Part shown: positions 8,317 through 15,972 of the stretch, in pieces | Layout: each line of letters opens with the position of its first letter | Position numbering within the stretch: the first letter of the stretch is position 1 | NCBI GenBank assembly: GCA_001314905.1 | Contig: LJZT01000018.1 | Location: 1-53,091, forward strand | Direction: 5' to 3' | DNA: 53,091 nt | DNA from: Phormidium sp. OSCR | GTDB taxonomy: Bacteria; Cyanobacteriota; Cyanobacteriia; Cyanobacteriales; Geitlerinemataceae | Program-made: the position numbers and the translations under genes | The notes under the pieces: generated by a model | Database searches by the model: none | Told to the model about the DNA's origin: nothing | What the model saw: the letters and a program-made list of their open reading frames with translations, nothing else

Positions 8317-8862
8317 CTATAAAAACGGCTTCGCCAGCAAGAAACTAGACATTGATTTCGAGTCCACCGGTTCCCCCGCTAAAATGGCCGCTTCCAACGC
8401 CTCGGGAGACATTAAAACCACTTCAATATCTTCATCCTCATCTTGAGCCGGAGGACGGTCTAATTTTTCAAGTCCTTGAGCTAGATAAGCATAGATAATC
8501 TCATCAGAATAGCCCGGCGCCAGGATAAATTCTCCCAACTTGCGCCATTGATTAGCTCGATAGCCGGTTTCTTCTTCAATTTCGCGCCGAATCGTCTCAG
8601 CAGGATCTTCGTTCACTTCGACAGTTCCGGCGGGAAACTCCAAAATACGGCCTTGTACCGCAAACCGATATTGCTTCACTAACACCAAGTCTCCCTCTGG
8701 CGTCACCGGAACCGCCAAGGCTCCCCCCGGATGGCGGATACATTCCCAATCCCCTTCAGCGCCATTGGGAAGGCGCAAGCGGTTAACTTCAAAGTCAAAC
8801 TTACGACCCCCAAAGAAGAGGCGTTTTTTCAGGATTTCGGGGGATTCTTGAGCAAAAGACAT
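8317..8862 (-). CDS. Nudix hydrolase, ADP-ribose pyrophosphatase type
   Basis: 181 residues with a complete Nudix box, Gly-x5-Glu-x7-Arg-Glu-x2-Glu-Glu-x-Gly (GTVEVNEDPAETIRREIEEE then TGY), around residues 98-120. The preceding strand VLVKQYRFAVQGRILEFPAG and the segment after the box (FILAPGYSDEIIYAY) match ADP-ribose pyrophosphatases of the NudF type, which hydrolyse ADP-ribose and related nucleotide sugars using Mg. The gene lies 27 bases downstream of folK on the same strand. A role in folate synthesis (dihydroneopterin triphosphate cleavage) is conceivable from that position but not supported by the motifs. Confidence 0.9.
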   Translation of the reverse strand: MSFAQESPEILKKRLFFGGRKFDFEVNRLRLPNGAEGDWECIRHPGGALAVPVTPEGDLVLVKQYRFAVQGRILEFPAGTVEVNEDPAETIRREIEEETGYRANQWRKLGEFILAPGYSDEIIYAYLAQGLEKLDRPPAQDEDEDIEVVLMSPEALEAAILAGEPVDSKSMSSFLLAKPFL

Positions 8863-8889
8863 AGGAGATGACCGTGAGATAAACGCAAT

Positions 8890-9366
8890 TTAAGAGAGTC
8901 GAGTCACATCAGAACAGTTTAACGCCTCTTGTAACTCCTTGATAGAACAACCAGATAGGGGATCTCGCCAATCCGGGGCAATGTCAGCTAGGGGAACTAA
9001 GACGAAGGGACGCTCCCTCAAACGGGGATGGGGAACCTGTAACTGAGGAGAATTGAGGATGCGATCGCCGTAGAGAAGTAGGTCTAAATCTAACGTCCGC
9101 GCCCCCCAGCGCTCTCGTCGCACCCGTCCAAATTGATGTTCTATGTCAAAAAGCCTCTGGAGCAGTTCCAGAGGCTCTAAGGCGGTTTTGCCGATGACAC
9201 AACCATTGAGATAGTCTGGTTGCGGCGGTCCCACGGCTCGGGTACGATACCAATGAGATTGCTGTAACTCCCACAGAGGCGATCGCAACTGTTCAATCGC
9301 CCCCTCTAAAATGCCTCGGGAGTCACCTAAATTACTCCCCAAGGCGATCGCCACTGATTCGCTCAC
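8890..9366 (-). CDS. folK: 2-amino-4-hydroxy-6-hydroxymethyldihydropteridine diphosphokinase
   Basis: 158 residues, normal length for FolK (HPPK), which transfers pyrophosphate from ATP to 6-hydroxymethyl-7,8-dihydropterin in folate synthesis. It shows ALGSNLGDSRG near the N-terminus, the pterin-binding Tyr-Leu-Asn-Gly segment, and the signature RWGARTLDLDLLLYGD with the two metal-binding Asp residues, followed by VPHPRLRERPFVLVPL. It starts at a GTG that overlaps the stop codon of the upstream permease gene (GTGA, 9363-9366), so the two are translationally coupled even though their functions are unrelated. Confidence 0.95.
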   Translation of the reverse strand: MSESVAIALGSNLGDSRGILEGAIEQLRSPLWELQQSHWYRTRAVGPPQPDYLNGCVIGKTALEPLELLQRLFDIEHQFGRVRRERWGARTLDLDLLLYGDRILNSPQLQVPHPRLRERPFVLVPLADIAPDWRDPLSGCSIKELQEALNCSDVTRLS

Positions 9367-10226
9367 CCTTTAACGGCTCCTGATGTTAATCCTTGGACGA
9401 TTTTACGTTGGAAGAACAACACTAACAACACTAGGGGTGCGGTTCCCAACACCGTCGCTGCTGCGGTGGTTCCATAGGGAACTTCAAAAATTGACGCACC
9501 GCCTAATTGTGCGGCTGCCACGGGAATGGTTTGCATAACATCTCGGGTAATAAATGTCAAGGCGAAAATAAACTCATTCCAGGCAAAGATAAACGCTAAA
9601 ATTCCCGTTGTCACCATCGCCGGAAGCGTCATCGGTAAGACAATTTTCCACAGCATCCCCACGGTTCCATAGCCATCAACTTTTGCCGAGTCTTCTAAGT
9701 CCTTGGGAAGCTGTTGGAAGAAACTTCGCATCACCAAAATTGTCAGGGGCAAGTTAATCGCCGTATAGGGAACAATTAAGGCCAAGTAATTATTACCCAA
9801 GCCAAAAAACTGCACCAATTCCAGCAATCCTAGAAACAGAAGGATATAGGGAAACAGGGTAATAATTAGCACCAATGATAGAATAATGCGCTCTCCGGGG
9901 ATTTTCAAGCGAGTCAGCGCGTAGGCAGCCGGTGCGCCAAATCCGAGGCAAAGCAAGGTTGAGACAAAGGCAACAAAGGCACTATTAAGGATATAGCGAT
10001 GGAAGGGACGGCGAGAAAATAAATCACTATAATGAGTCCCGGTGAGCTGATCGGGACTCGGTAAATACACGTTGGGAATGGACACGATCGCCTCGTTGGT
10101 CTTAATGGAGGTCAAGAACTGCCAAATCATTGGCCCGAGGCTAAAGGCTAAAACGAGAAATACTGAAATGGGTAAAATTAGTTTACTCCATTCAAATCCT
10201 TGGGATTGAGATTTTGTGGTGGTCAT
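9363..10226 (-). CDS. Sugar ABC transporter permease, MalG type
   Basis: 287 residues from the ATG at 10226. A longer frame to 10259 exists, but its first residues (MPLAS...) are encoded by the adjoining GGCAAGA heptamer repeat, so I reject that start. Six hydrophobic segments and the ABC permease loop (KDLEDSAKVDGYGTVGMLWK) that docks the ATPase identify a carbohydrate uptake (CUT1) permease. It is the third gene of a binding protein-permease-permease operon on the minus strand. The gene order equals the cyanobacterial glucosylglycerol system ggtB-ggtC-ggtD, but the substrate is not proven. The C-terminus overlaps folK by four bases. Confidence 0.9.
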   Translation of the reverse strand: MTTTKSQSQGFEWSKLILPISVFLVLAFSLGPMIWQFLTSIKTNEAIVSIPNVYLPSPDQLTGTHYSDLFSRRPFHRYILNSAFVAFVSTLLCLGFGAPAAYALTRLKIPGERIILSLVLIITLFPYILLFLGLLELVQFFGLGNNYLALIVPYTAINLPLTILVMRSFFQQLPKDLEDSAKVDGYGTVGMLWKIVLPMTLPAMVTTGILAFIFAWNEFIFALTFITRDVMQTIPVAAAQLGGASIFEVPYGTTAAATVLGTAPLVLLVLFFQRKIVQGLTSGAVKG

Positions 10227-10238
10227 GGTTAAAAAAAG

Positions 10239-10272
10239 AAGGCAAGAGGCAAGAGGCAAAAGGCAAAAGGAG
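10239..10272 (+). repeat. Heptamer repeat of the GGCAAGA / GGCAAAA type
   Basis: Consecutive units GGCAAGA, GGCAAGA, GGCAAAA, GGCAAAA on the plus strand, immediately upstream of the minus-strand permease start codon. The same array recurs at 46693-46738 in front of folC. It fits the short tandemly repeated repetitive heptamers known in cyanobacteria. Confidence 0.8.
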
Positions 10273-10291
10273 GGAACAGGGGGTGGGGGAG

Positions 10292-10322
10292 AACCCGGCT
10301 CTAACCCTTTCTAGGAGGGGAT
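10292..10322 (+). repeat. Degenerate copy of the 29-31-base GC-rich dispersed repeat
   Basis: Aligns without gaps to the units at 6651-6738 over 31 bases, with identity concentrated at both ends (GAACCC at the left, GGAGGGG at the right). It lies between the two permease genes. Confidence 0.45.
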
Positions 10323-10332
10323 GATGGGAGGC

Positions 10333-11241
10333 TTAAATTTCGGCTCCGGCTGACTTGCGGACTCGTTCGAGGGCATAGAAGGCGATCGCCACCACGACAA
10401 TTAAAATCAGAAAGGTAATGACCACCAACGCTGCACCGTAGCCAAAATCTAAATAGCGGCGGACATTGGCATAGATATACAAGGCCACCATTTCCGTTGC
10501 ACCGCCGGGACCTCCTTCTGTCATCACTTGAATGAGGTCAAAAATCCCGAAGGATTGGGCAAAACGAAATAGAGCCGCAATTAAAATTTGTGGCATCACC
10601 AGGGGTAAGGTAATTTGGCGGAAACTTTGCCAGGGGGTGGCTCCTTCAATGGCGTGGGCTTCATAGAGATCTTCGGGAATGGACTGTAACCCCGCTAACA
10701 GGAGAATACTGACAAAGGACGTGGTTTTCCAGACATCGGCCGTAATCACGGATACCATGGCTAAGGTGGGATCGCCGAGCCAGTTGATGCCGTCCTCAAT
10801 GAATCCTAAACGCATCAAAATATCATTGACGACACCATATTGATCGTTAAAAATCCAGGTCCAGGCTAGGGCCATAATGGCAGTGGGTAAGGCCCAGGGA
10901 ATGATGGCGATCGTTCGCACTAGGCCTCGTCCCCGGAAACTGCGGTTGAGGACTAAGGCGATCGCCATCCCCAACACCAACTCCAGAATTAAGGCAACAA
11001 CTGTAAACACCGTTGTGTTCCAGATGCTATTCCAAAAAGCACCATCGCCTCCAATCCGAGCATAGTTGCTCAACCCAGCGGGGACGGCTTCGAGTTCTGT
11101 GCCTAAGTTCTGGGTAAATAAACTTAACCAAAAAGCCCGGCCGATGGGGTAGGCATACACCAGACATAAGACTAATAAGGCCGGCAAGACCAACACCCAT
11201 CCGGTGAGTTGCTGGCGGATACGCATCTTACTTTTTGCCAT
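10333..11241 (-). CDS. Sugar ABC transporter permease, MalF type
   Basis: 302 residues. The N-terminal membrane helix (LTGWVLVLPALLVLCLVYAY) and five more hydrophobic segments are followed by a typical ATPase-docking loop, EDLYEAHAIEGATPWQSFRQ, near 200-220. It pairs with the MalG-type permease downstream to form the channel of a CUT1 sugar importer. The binding-protein gene lies 52 bases upstream. About 106 bases, containing a heptamer repeat and a degenerate GC-rich element, separate it from the next permease, more than is usual inside an operon; the elements seem to have been inserted there. Confidence 0.92.
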   Translation of the reverse strand: MAKSKMRIRQQLTGWVLVLPALLVLCLVYAYPIGRAFWLSLFTQNLGTELEAVPAGLSNYARIGGDGAFWNSIWNTTVFTVVALILELVLGMAIALVLNRSFRGRGLVRTIAIIPWALPTAIMALAWTWIFNDQYGVVNDILMRLGFIEDGINWLGDPTLAMVSVITADVWKTTSFVSILLLAGLQSIPEDLYEAHAIEGATPWQSFRQITLPLVMPQILIAALFRFAQSFGIFDLIQVMTEGGPGGATEMVALYIYANVRRYLDFGYGAALVVITFLILIVVVAIAFYALERVRKSAGAEI

Positions 11242-11293
11242 AAATTTAAGGAAATAAAGAACAAGAAACCGGTTGAGAGCCGGTCAATCTCGT

Positions 11294-12613
11294 TTAGGCG
11301 CGGCCCAGGAGACGGCGGGTTTCAGCAGCCGCCTGTTCCATCGCCTGTTGGGGACTCAGCCGACCGGTGAGGGCAGAACTGAGGTTCCGTTGTAGAATGT
11401 CTGAGGCTTGGGCATATTGGGCAATGGGGGGGCGCAAGACAGACCGTTCTTGCACCTCTAACAAGTCAGGATAGTGACTATATTCGGCGACAATATCGGG
11501 ATCATTAAACAGCGATCGCCGACTCGGAACATAGGCGGTGTCGAGAATAAACTGTTTCTGCACCGATTCACTGGTCATAAATTCGATAACTCGCCAAGCT
11601 TCTTCTTTGTGGGGGCTATCTTTCACTAATGCTAATCCCCAACCTCCTTGACAGGCACCGGAATTGAAGCCAGCTTGGTGAACCATGGGTTTAATGGCAA
11701 TCTTGCCCTGTACCGCTGAGTCATCTTCATTAGCCAGGGGCCAAACATAGGGCCAATTGCGCATAAACACTGTGCGACCATTTTGGAAGAAGCGTCGGGC
11801 TTCTTCTTCTTGGTAGGTGGTGACACCTGTCGGAGAAATGCCTTGATCAATGGTGTCTGTGAGAAACTCCAGAGCGGCGATCGCCTCGGGTTCATCTAAC
11901 CCCACTTCTTCCGTTTCAGGGTTCACCCAGAAGCCACCATGGCCTTCGAGGACTTCAACGAATACGGCGGCTAACCCTTCATATTGTCGTCCTTGCCAGA
12001 CATAGCCCCATTCCACGTCCCCCTGTTCTTGCAAGGTCTGAGAAATTTCAATTAACTCTTCGGTGGTTTCTGGAGGCTCAAAGCCGTTTTCTTCGAGTAA
12101 GTCTTTGCGATAGTACAGCATCCCTGCATCGGAGCGGAAGGGCATCCGATAGAGTTTGCCGTCATAGCGTCCCCCCTCAATGTCTCCCTCTAGGAAGGCA
12201 CTGAGTTCTTCGTCACTGACGCGATCGTCGAGGGGTTCAAGCCAACCAGCAGCGGCAAACTTGGGAGTCCAGACGATGTCCATATAGACGATGTCGTAGA
12301 TGGAATCCCCGAGTAAGAAGGCCGAGGTATAGAGGTCTTCAACGAGGTTGGTGGCGTTGGGACCTTCGACAATTTCTAAGTCAATGTCGGGATTTTCCTC
12401 TTCAAAACGTTCGACGATGGGTTCCCACTGAGACCGTTCGAGGGCCTGCATGAGAATACTCACTTGAACCGGTTGTTGACTCAGAACAAACGAGTGAATC
12501 CCAAATACGAGAACGGCGGTGATGGCGGCGATCGCCCCGTAAAAGATTCGTTGCTGCCAGAGGTGATGCCACTGGTTGGTCCAAGAACGCCAAATTGATT
12601 TCAAGATCATCAT
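11294..12613 (-). CDS. Sugar ABC transporter substrate-binding protein
   Basis: 439 residues from the ATG at 12613. An in-frame upstream start at 12670 adds 19 residues unlike a leader, so I prefer 12613; an ATG follows at once at 12610. One membrane segment (about 23-45) serves as signal or membrane anchor; there is no lipobox cysteine. The mature part is a family 1 extracellular binding protein (PVQVSILMQALERSQWEPIV, then RFEEENPDIDLEIVEGPNAT) with FQNGRTVFMRNWPYVW and GGWGLALVKDSPHKEEAWRV in the expected order. It captures a sugar or compatible solute such as glucosylglycerol, trehalose or sucrose for the two permeases downstream. No ATPase gene is nearby, as for Synechocystis ggtBCD, where GgtA is encoded elsewhere. 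Confidence 0.9.
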   Translation of the reverse strand: MMILKSIWRSWTNQWHHLWQQRIFYGAIAAITAVLVFGIHSFVLSQQPVQVSILMQALERSQWEPIVERFEEENPDIDLEIVEGPNATNLVEDLYTSAFLLGDSIYDIVYMDIVWTPKFAAAGWLEPLDDRVSDEELSAFLEGDIEGGRYDGKLYRMPFRSDAGMLYYRKDLLEENGFEPPETTEELIEISQTLQEQGDVEWGYVWQGRQYEGLAAVFVEVLEGHGGFWVNPETEEVGLDEPEAIAALEFLTDTIDQGISPTGVTTYQEEEARRFFQNGRTVFMRNWPYVWPLANEDDSAVQGKIAIKPMVHQAGFNSGACQGGWGLALVKDSPHKEEAWRVIEFMTSESVQKQFILDTAYVPSRRSLFNDPDIVAEYSHYPDLLEVQERSVLRPPIAQYAQASDILQRNLSSALTGRLSPQQAMEQAAAETRRLLGRA

Positions 12614-13024
12614 AGGGATTTGATTGAAGAACAGCGGTTGAGGTATCCGCTTCAGGAGTCCCCTTGCCAAGCCAGGGGCTGTCCTTCTTGTTGACTAAGG
12701 TCGAATGATATGACAAGAGATGGGAGCTTGGGGATAGGGACTGAAGGCGGTCATCGTCCCAGGCTCTGACACTACTGTCTGACACTACCGATAGTGCGAT
12801 CGCTTCTCCTAAATTTCAAGGTGCTGACCTGGGTTTTAGCGTTAAGTTTTTTTAAGTTCACGGTCAAGACTGCCGCCGCAGTCTCGGATTGAACAGCTGG
12901 GAAGGGAACCCGATCGAGTTAGAAGCATCGAGATGGTCATGAACATCTCAGCCGTGATCTAACCCGTTTCAAGGAAATGTTTTAAACTAGAAAAAGTACT
13001 AACGATTGAGTTAACTATCACTTT
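12614..13024. promoter_or_regulatory. Divergent promoter region with direct and inverted repeats
   Basis: 411 bases between the minus-strand transporter operon and the plus-strand methyltransferase. An 11-base direct repeat TCTGACACTAC lies at 12765-12775 and 12778-12788, one helical turn and a little apart, and the second copy runs into a palindrome CACTACCGATAGTG (12783-12796). This could be an operator for the transporter operon; that is inference from position only. Confidence 0.4.
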
Positions 13025-13702
13025 ATGCAACTCTCGTCTTTCTCCCAAGTTGGTCAACGATTATTCGCGTGGCAAATGTCAAAAATGACCGATGCTGATG
13101 AACGAACGATTGAATTAAAGCATCATCCGGGTTGTGCCAACTTAGCTCAACTTCGCCAAACCTTAGTGGGACAATTGCAAGGACGAGTGGTTGAAATTGG
13201 GGCGGGAGCGGGGGCTAACTTTCGTTATTATCCCCAGGATATTGAGTGGATTGGGATTGAACCGAATCCTTTTATGCACCATTACCTAGAACAAGAAGCC
13301 GAAGAACAAGGACTTCAGGTGCAACGGATTGAAGCCTGTGGTGCAGAATCGATGGCGGCTGTGGCGGATGACTCTGTCGATGCCGTTGTAAGCACCCATG
13401 TATTATGTTCGGTGAGCAATCTCGATCGCGTGTTCGAGGAAATTAAACGTATTCTCAAACCCCAGGGACAGTTTGTGTTTCTCGAACATGTCGCCGCTGA
13501 TGCAAATACCTGGACACATCGATTACAAAATGGCTTAAATCCGGTCTGGAAACGGGTCTTTGATGGCTGTCATCTCAATCGTACTACGGGGGAGGCGATC
13601 GCCGAAGCTGGGTTTACTGACATTCAACTCCAGGAATTTGAATTGAATGTTCCTATTGTTAGCCCTCATGTCGCTGGAGTGGCTCGTCTGCCGGCCAGTT
13701 AA
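13025..13702 (+). CDS. Class I SAM-dependent methyltransferase
   Basis: 225 residues. SAM-binding motif I is VVEIGAGAGANFRYY near 56-70, followed by an acidic loop end WIGIEPN, motif II around VDAVVSTHVLCSVSN and motif III RILKPQGQFVFLEHV. The substrate region NPVWKRVFDGCHLNR with a C-terminal GVARLPAS resembles the UbiE/METTL7-like branch of small-molecule or lipid methyltransferases. The substrate cannot be predicted. It converges with the next gene, their stop codons being four bases apart. Confidence 0.88.
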   Translation: MQLSSFSQVGQRLFAWQMSKMTDADERTIELKHHPGCANLAQLRQTLVGQLQGRVVEIGAGAGANFRYYPQDIEWIGIEPNPFMHHYLEQEAEEQGLQVQRIEACGAESMAAVADDSVDAVVSTHVLCSVSNLDRVFEEIKRILKPQGQFVFLEHVAADANTWTHRLQNGLNPVWKRVFDGCHLNRTTGEAIAEAGFTDIQLQEFELNVPIVSPHVAGVARLPAS

Positions 13703-13706
13703 GGGG

Positions 13707-14315
13707 TTACTGCGATCGCAACCGTTTCCAGGCCCATCCTGCCAAGACGACGACTCCAACCACGGCGATCGCTCCCCAAACTCCTGGAGATACTAACCCC
13801 GTTGTCTCGTCAACTCCTTCCTCTGAGGTGATGGGTTGTGTTTCAGAAGTTTCAGTTTCAGAGGTTTCAGTTTCAGAGGTGGACTCCCTTGCCGCTCTCC
13901 CTGGACGCACTGTCACCTCGTAACTGAGGCTAAATGGCTCAAAATCAGCGGTATTTTGAGGAGACCCTGTTAAAACTAAGTCATAAACTCCAGCTTCGGG
14001 AAATATCACCTCAGCCCCCGGAATATCCTCATAGCCTTCTGCGGAAATCGCCGCTAGAGACGGAGTGGCAATGGCCTGAGTGCGATCGCCCCCTCGGAAG
14101 ACCTCCAGTTGACAATCACACTCATCTAACGCAATACTTTCGCCCCCAGATTTTGTCAAAGCAAACCAAGTCTGCGCCGGTTCACCGGAGCGAGGATTAT
14201 GATTGGGTTCGAGGTGAAAGGTTGCCCCTACTTCTCCATCGGTTTTAACGAGATGAGCGATTTCCAATTGACAGTTTTTTTCTAAATCTTGGCAGATGTC
14301 CCGAGCTGTGCTCAT
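13707..14315 (-). CDS. Unrecognised tail-anchored protein
   Basis: 202 residues from the ATG at 14315; an in-frame start at 14399 would add a basic N-terminus that is not a clean signal peptide. I do not recognise the family. The body (about 1-145) is beta-rich with several cysteines (Ile-Cys-Gln, Asn-Cys-Gln, Glu-Cys-Asp-Cys-Gln) and a segment GVYDLVLTGSPQNTADF like an immunoglobulin-type fold. A low-complexity stretch follows, a Thr-Ser-Glu-Thr-Glu repeat of three units near 152-166, then a single membrane helix GVWGAIAVVGVVVLAGWAW with a basic tail. Orientation in the membrane is uncertain. It is transcribed divergently from the UreH-like gene. Confidence 0.7.
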   Translation of the reverse strand: MSTARDICQDLEKNCQLEIAHLVKTDGEVGATFHLEPNHNPRSGEPAQTWFALTKSGGESIALDECDCQLEVFRGGDRTQAIATPSLAAISAEGYEDIPGAEVIFPEAGVYDLVLTGSPQNTADFEPFSLSYEVTVRPGRAARESTSETETSETETSETQPITSEEGVDETTGLVSPGVWGAIAVVGVVVLAGWAWKRLRSQ

Positions 14316-14536
14316 AACCAATTTTTCTAAAAAAATAATAAGTTTTCTACGGGTTTTCAGGTTGTTAATTAAGCCAAAAAAAATCGACCTAAAAATCAAC
14401 CTAAAATTCTAAAACTTGACGATCCATTAACTCCAAAAACGACTAAACTTAGATTACCCTTGACTTGGTGAAATCCAGGTCATTATTGCAAATCTTTCCT
14501 CAAAAGCAAAAAGACACGCCGTCACACTTGCCCACC

Positions 14537-15781
14537 ATGTCTTATCCTGACCTAACCCAACTCTGGGAACTCTTGCCTCTGACCCTACTCGGCTTCCTAG
14601 GCAGCTTTGGCCATTGCGTGGGAATGTGTGGTCCGTTAACCGTGGCCTTTTCCCTAGGACAAGGGAAAACCATAGCCCCCTGGCGCTTCCACCTCTGGCT
14701 CAACCTCGGCCGAATCCTCAGTTATGCCAGCGTAGGACTGTTGCTCGGGGCCGTCAGTTCAACCCTAGTGGCGGGAGGACAACTGGCCGGCGTGGGGAGT
14801 GGAATGCGTCAGGCGATCGCCATCTTCACCGGACTGCTGTTAATCTTCCTAGGATTGCGACAAATCAACCCCGAGAGCTTGCCCCGTCTTCCTCTGCTGC
14901 ATCCCCTACAAGGACGCATCCACGATCGCCTCAGTCGCTGCATGAATCAGCTCTCCTTGCAACATCATGGAGGCGTCCCCCTGCTGCTGGGGATGTGTTG
15001 GGGACTGATTCCCTGTGGCTTTCTCTACACCGCTCAACTCAAAGCCGCCGCAACCGGAGATCCCCTCCTCGGAGGCGTCGCCATGTTGGCCTTCGGCTTA
15101 GGAACCATGCCGATGATGGTCGGAGTTGGGCTATCGGCGGCCCGACTGAGTGCTAACCGTCGCAGTCAGTTATTCCGCCTAGGAGGTTGGGTAACTCTCA
15201 GCATTGGCATCCTCACCCTACTGCGAACCGATGCCATGGTGGATCTGACCGGCCATAGCGCCCTACTATTGCTCATGTTGGCCCTGGCCGCCCGTCCCCT
15301 CAGTGGTGTCTGGGACAGTCCTCTACGCTATCGTCGTCTGATTGGCGTGGCCGCCTTCGTCCTCAGCTTGGCTCATGTGGGGCATATGCTCGACCATAGC
15401 TTAGACTGGAACCTGGGTGCGATCGCCTTTATGATCCCGCAGCATCGTTGGGGACTCTGGGCCGGGATTGTGGCTCTCCTGTTGATGACTCCCGCCGCCC
15501 TCACCAGCACTAATCGACTGCAAACCGCCCTTGGCCGCAATTGGCGACGACTACACTTACTCACGGTTCCCGCCTTGGGGTTAGCGGTGATTCATACCCT
15601 GGCCCTAGGGTCTCACTACTTGGGGGAACTGTCTCGAAATTGGGAAAACGGGGGGCGATCGCTGCTGATACTCCTGTTGACGCTCACCGTGTTCGGCTTG
15701 CGTTGGCGAATCTCCCCCAAATCCATCTCCCAAGCTGCGCCATCCCAATCTTCCCCATCCCTTGGCGATCCCAAGTCTTAA
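14537..15781 (+). CDS. UreH/TauE-like membrane protein fused to a ferric-reductase-like domain
   Basis: 414 residues from the ATG at 14537; upstream TTG (14465) and GTG (14468) starts are possible but add a polar extension. The N-terminal half is a UreH/DsbD-like transport domain with GHCVGMCGPL at 25-34 and a second half-repeat GMCWGLIPCGFLYT near 150. The paired Met-Cys and Pro-Cys motifs suggest handling of metal or thiols. The C-terminal third (about 255-395) is different. RRLIGVAAFVLSLAHVGHML, MIPQHRWGLWAGIVALLLM, then TSTNRLQTALGRNWRRLHLL and AVIHTLAL follow the pattern of ferric-reductase-like / MsrQ haem membrane domains, with His residues in two helices. The coupling of both parts suggests electron supply to a metal transporter; that is inference. 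Confidence 0.75.
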   Translation: MSYPDLTQLWELLPLTLLGFLGSFGHCVGMCGPLTVAFSLGQGKTIAPWRFHLWLNLGRILSYASVGLLLGAVSSTLVAGGQLAGVGSGMRQAIAIFTGLLLIFLGLRQINPESLPRLPLLHPLQGRIHDRLSRCMNQLSLQHHGGVPLLLGMCWGLIPCGFLYTAQLKAAATGDPLLGGVAMLAFGLGTMPMMVGVGLSAARLSANRRSQLFRLGGWVTLSIGILTLLRTDAMVDLTGHSALLLLMLALAARPLSGVWDSPLRYRRLIGVAAFVLSLAHVGHMLDHSLDWNLGAIAFMIPQHRWGLWAGIVALLLMTPAALTSTNRLQTALGRNWRRLHLLTVPALGLAVIHTLALGSHYLGELSRNWENGGRSLLILLLTLTVFGLRWRISPKSISQAAPSQSSPSLGDPKS

Positions 15782-15863
15782 ACCGGCGGCGGCATCTGAA
15801 TCTGGCGATCGATTCGCGCCGAGATCGTGAGACACTATGCTGATTAGCCCCTGACAGGCTATT

Positions 15864-15896
15864 ATTGACAGTCCATTGACTGTCCATTGACTGTCC
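15864..15896 (+). repeat. 11-base tandem repeat, three units, upstream of pyk
   Basis: Units ATTGACAGTCC, ATTGACTGTCC and ATTGACTGTCC, one helical turn apart, ending 76 bases before the pyruvate kinase start codon. The one-turn phasing is what a cooperative operator would have, but no regulator is known to me for this motif. Confidence 0.6.
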
Positions 15897-15972
15897 ATCC
15901 ATCTATTGACTCGGCCCATCGACCCAGCCCGCACCGAGTCATCAGCACTACATTTGTTGAGAGTGAGAGTTC

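Noticed and set aside
14614-15156. Arg-rich frame inside the UreH-like gene
   Set aside because: Alternative-frame shadow; the real frame has membrane helices and family motifs.
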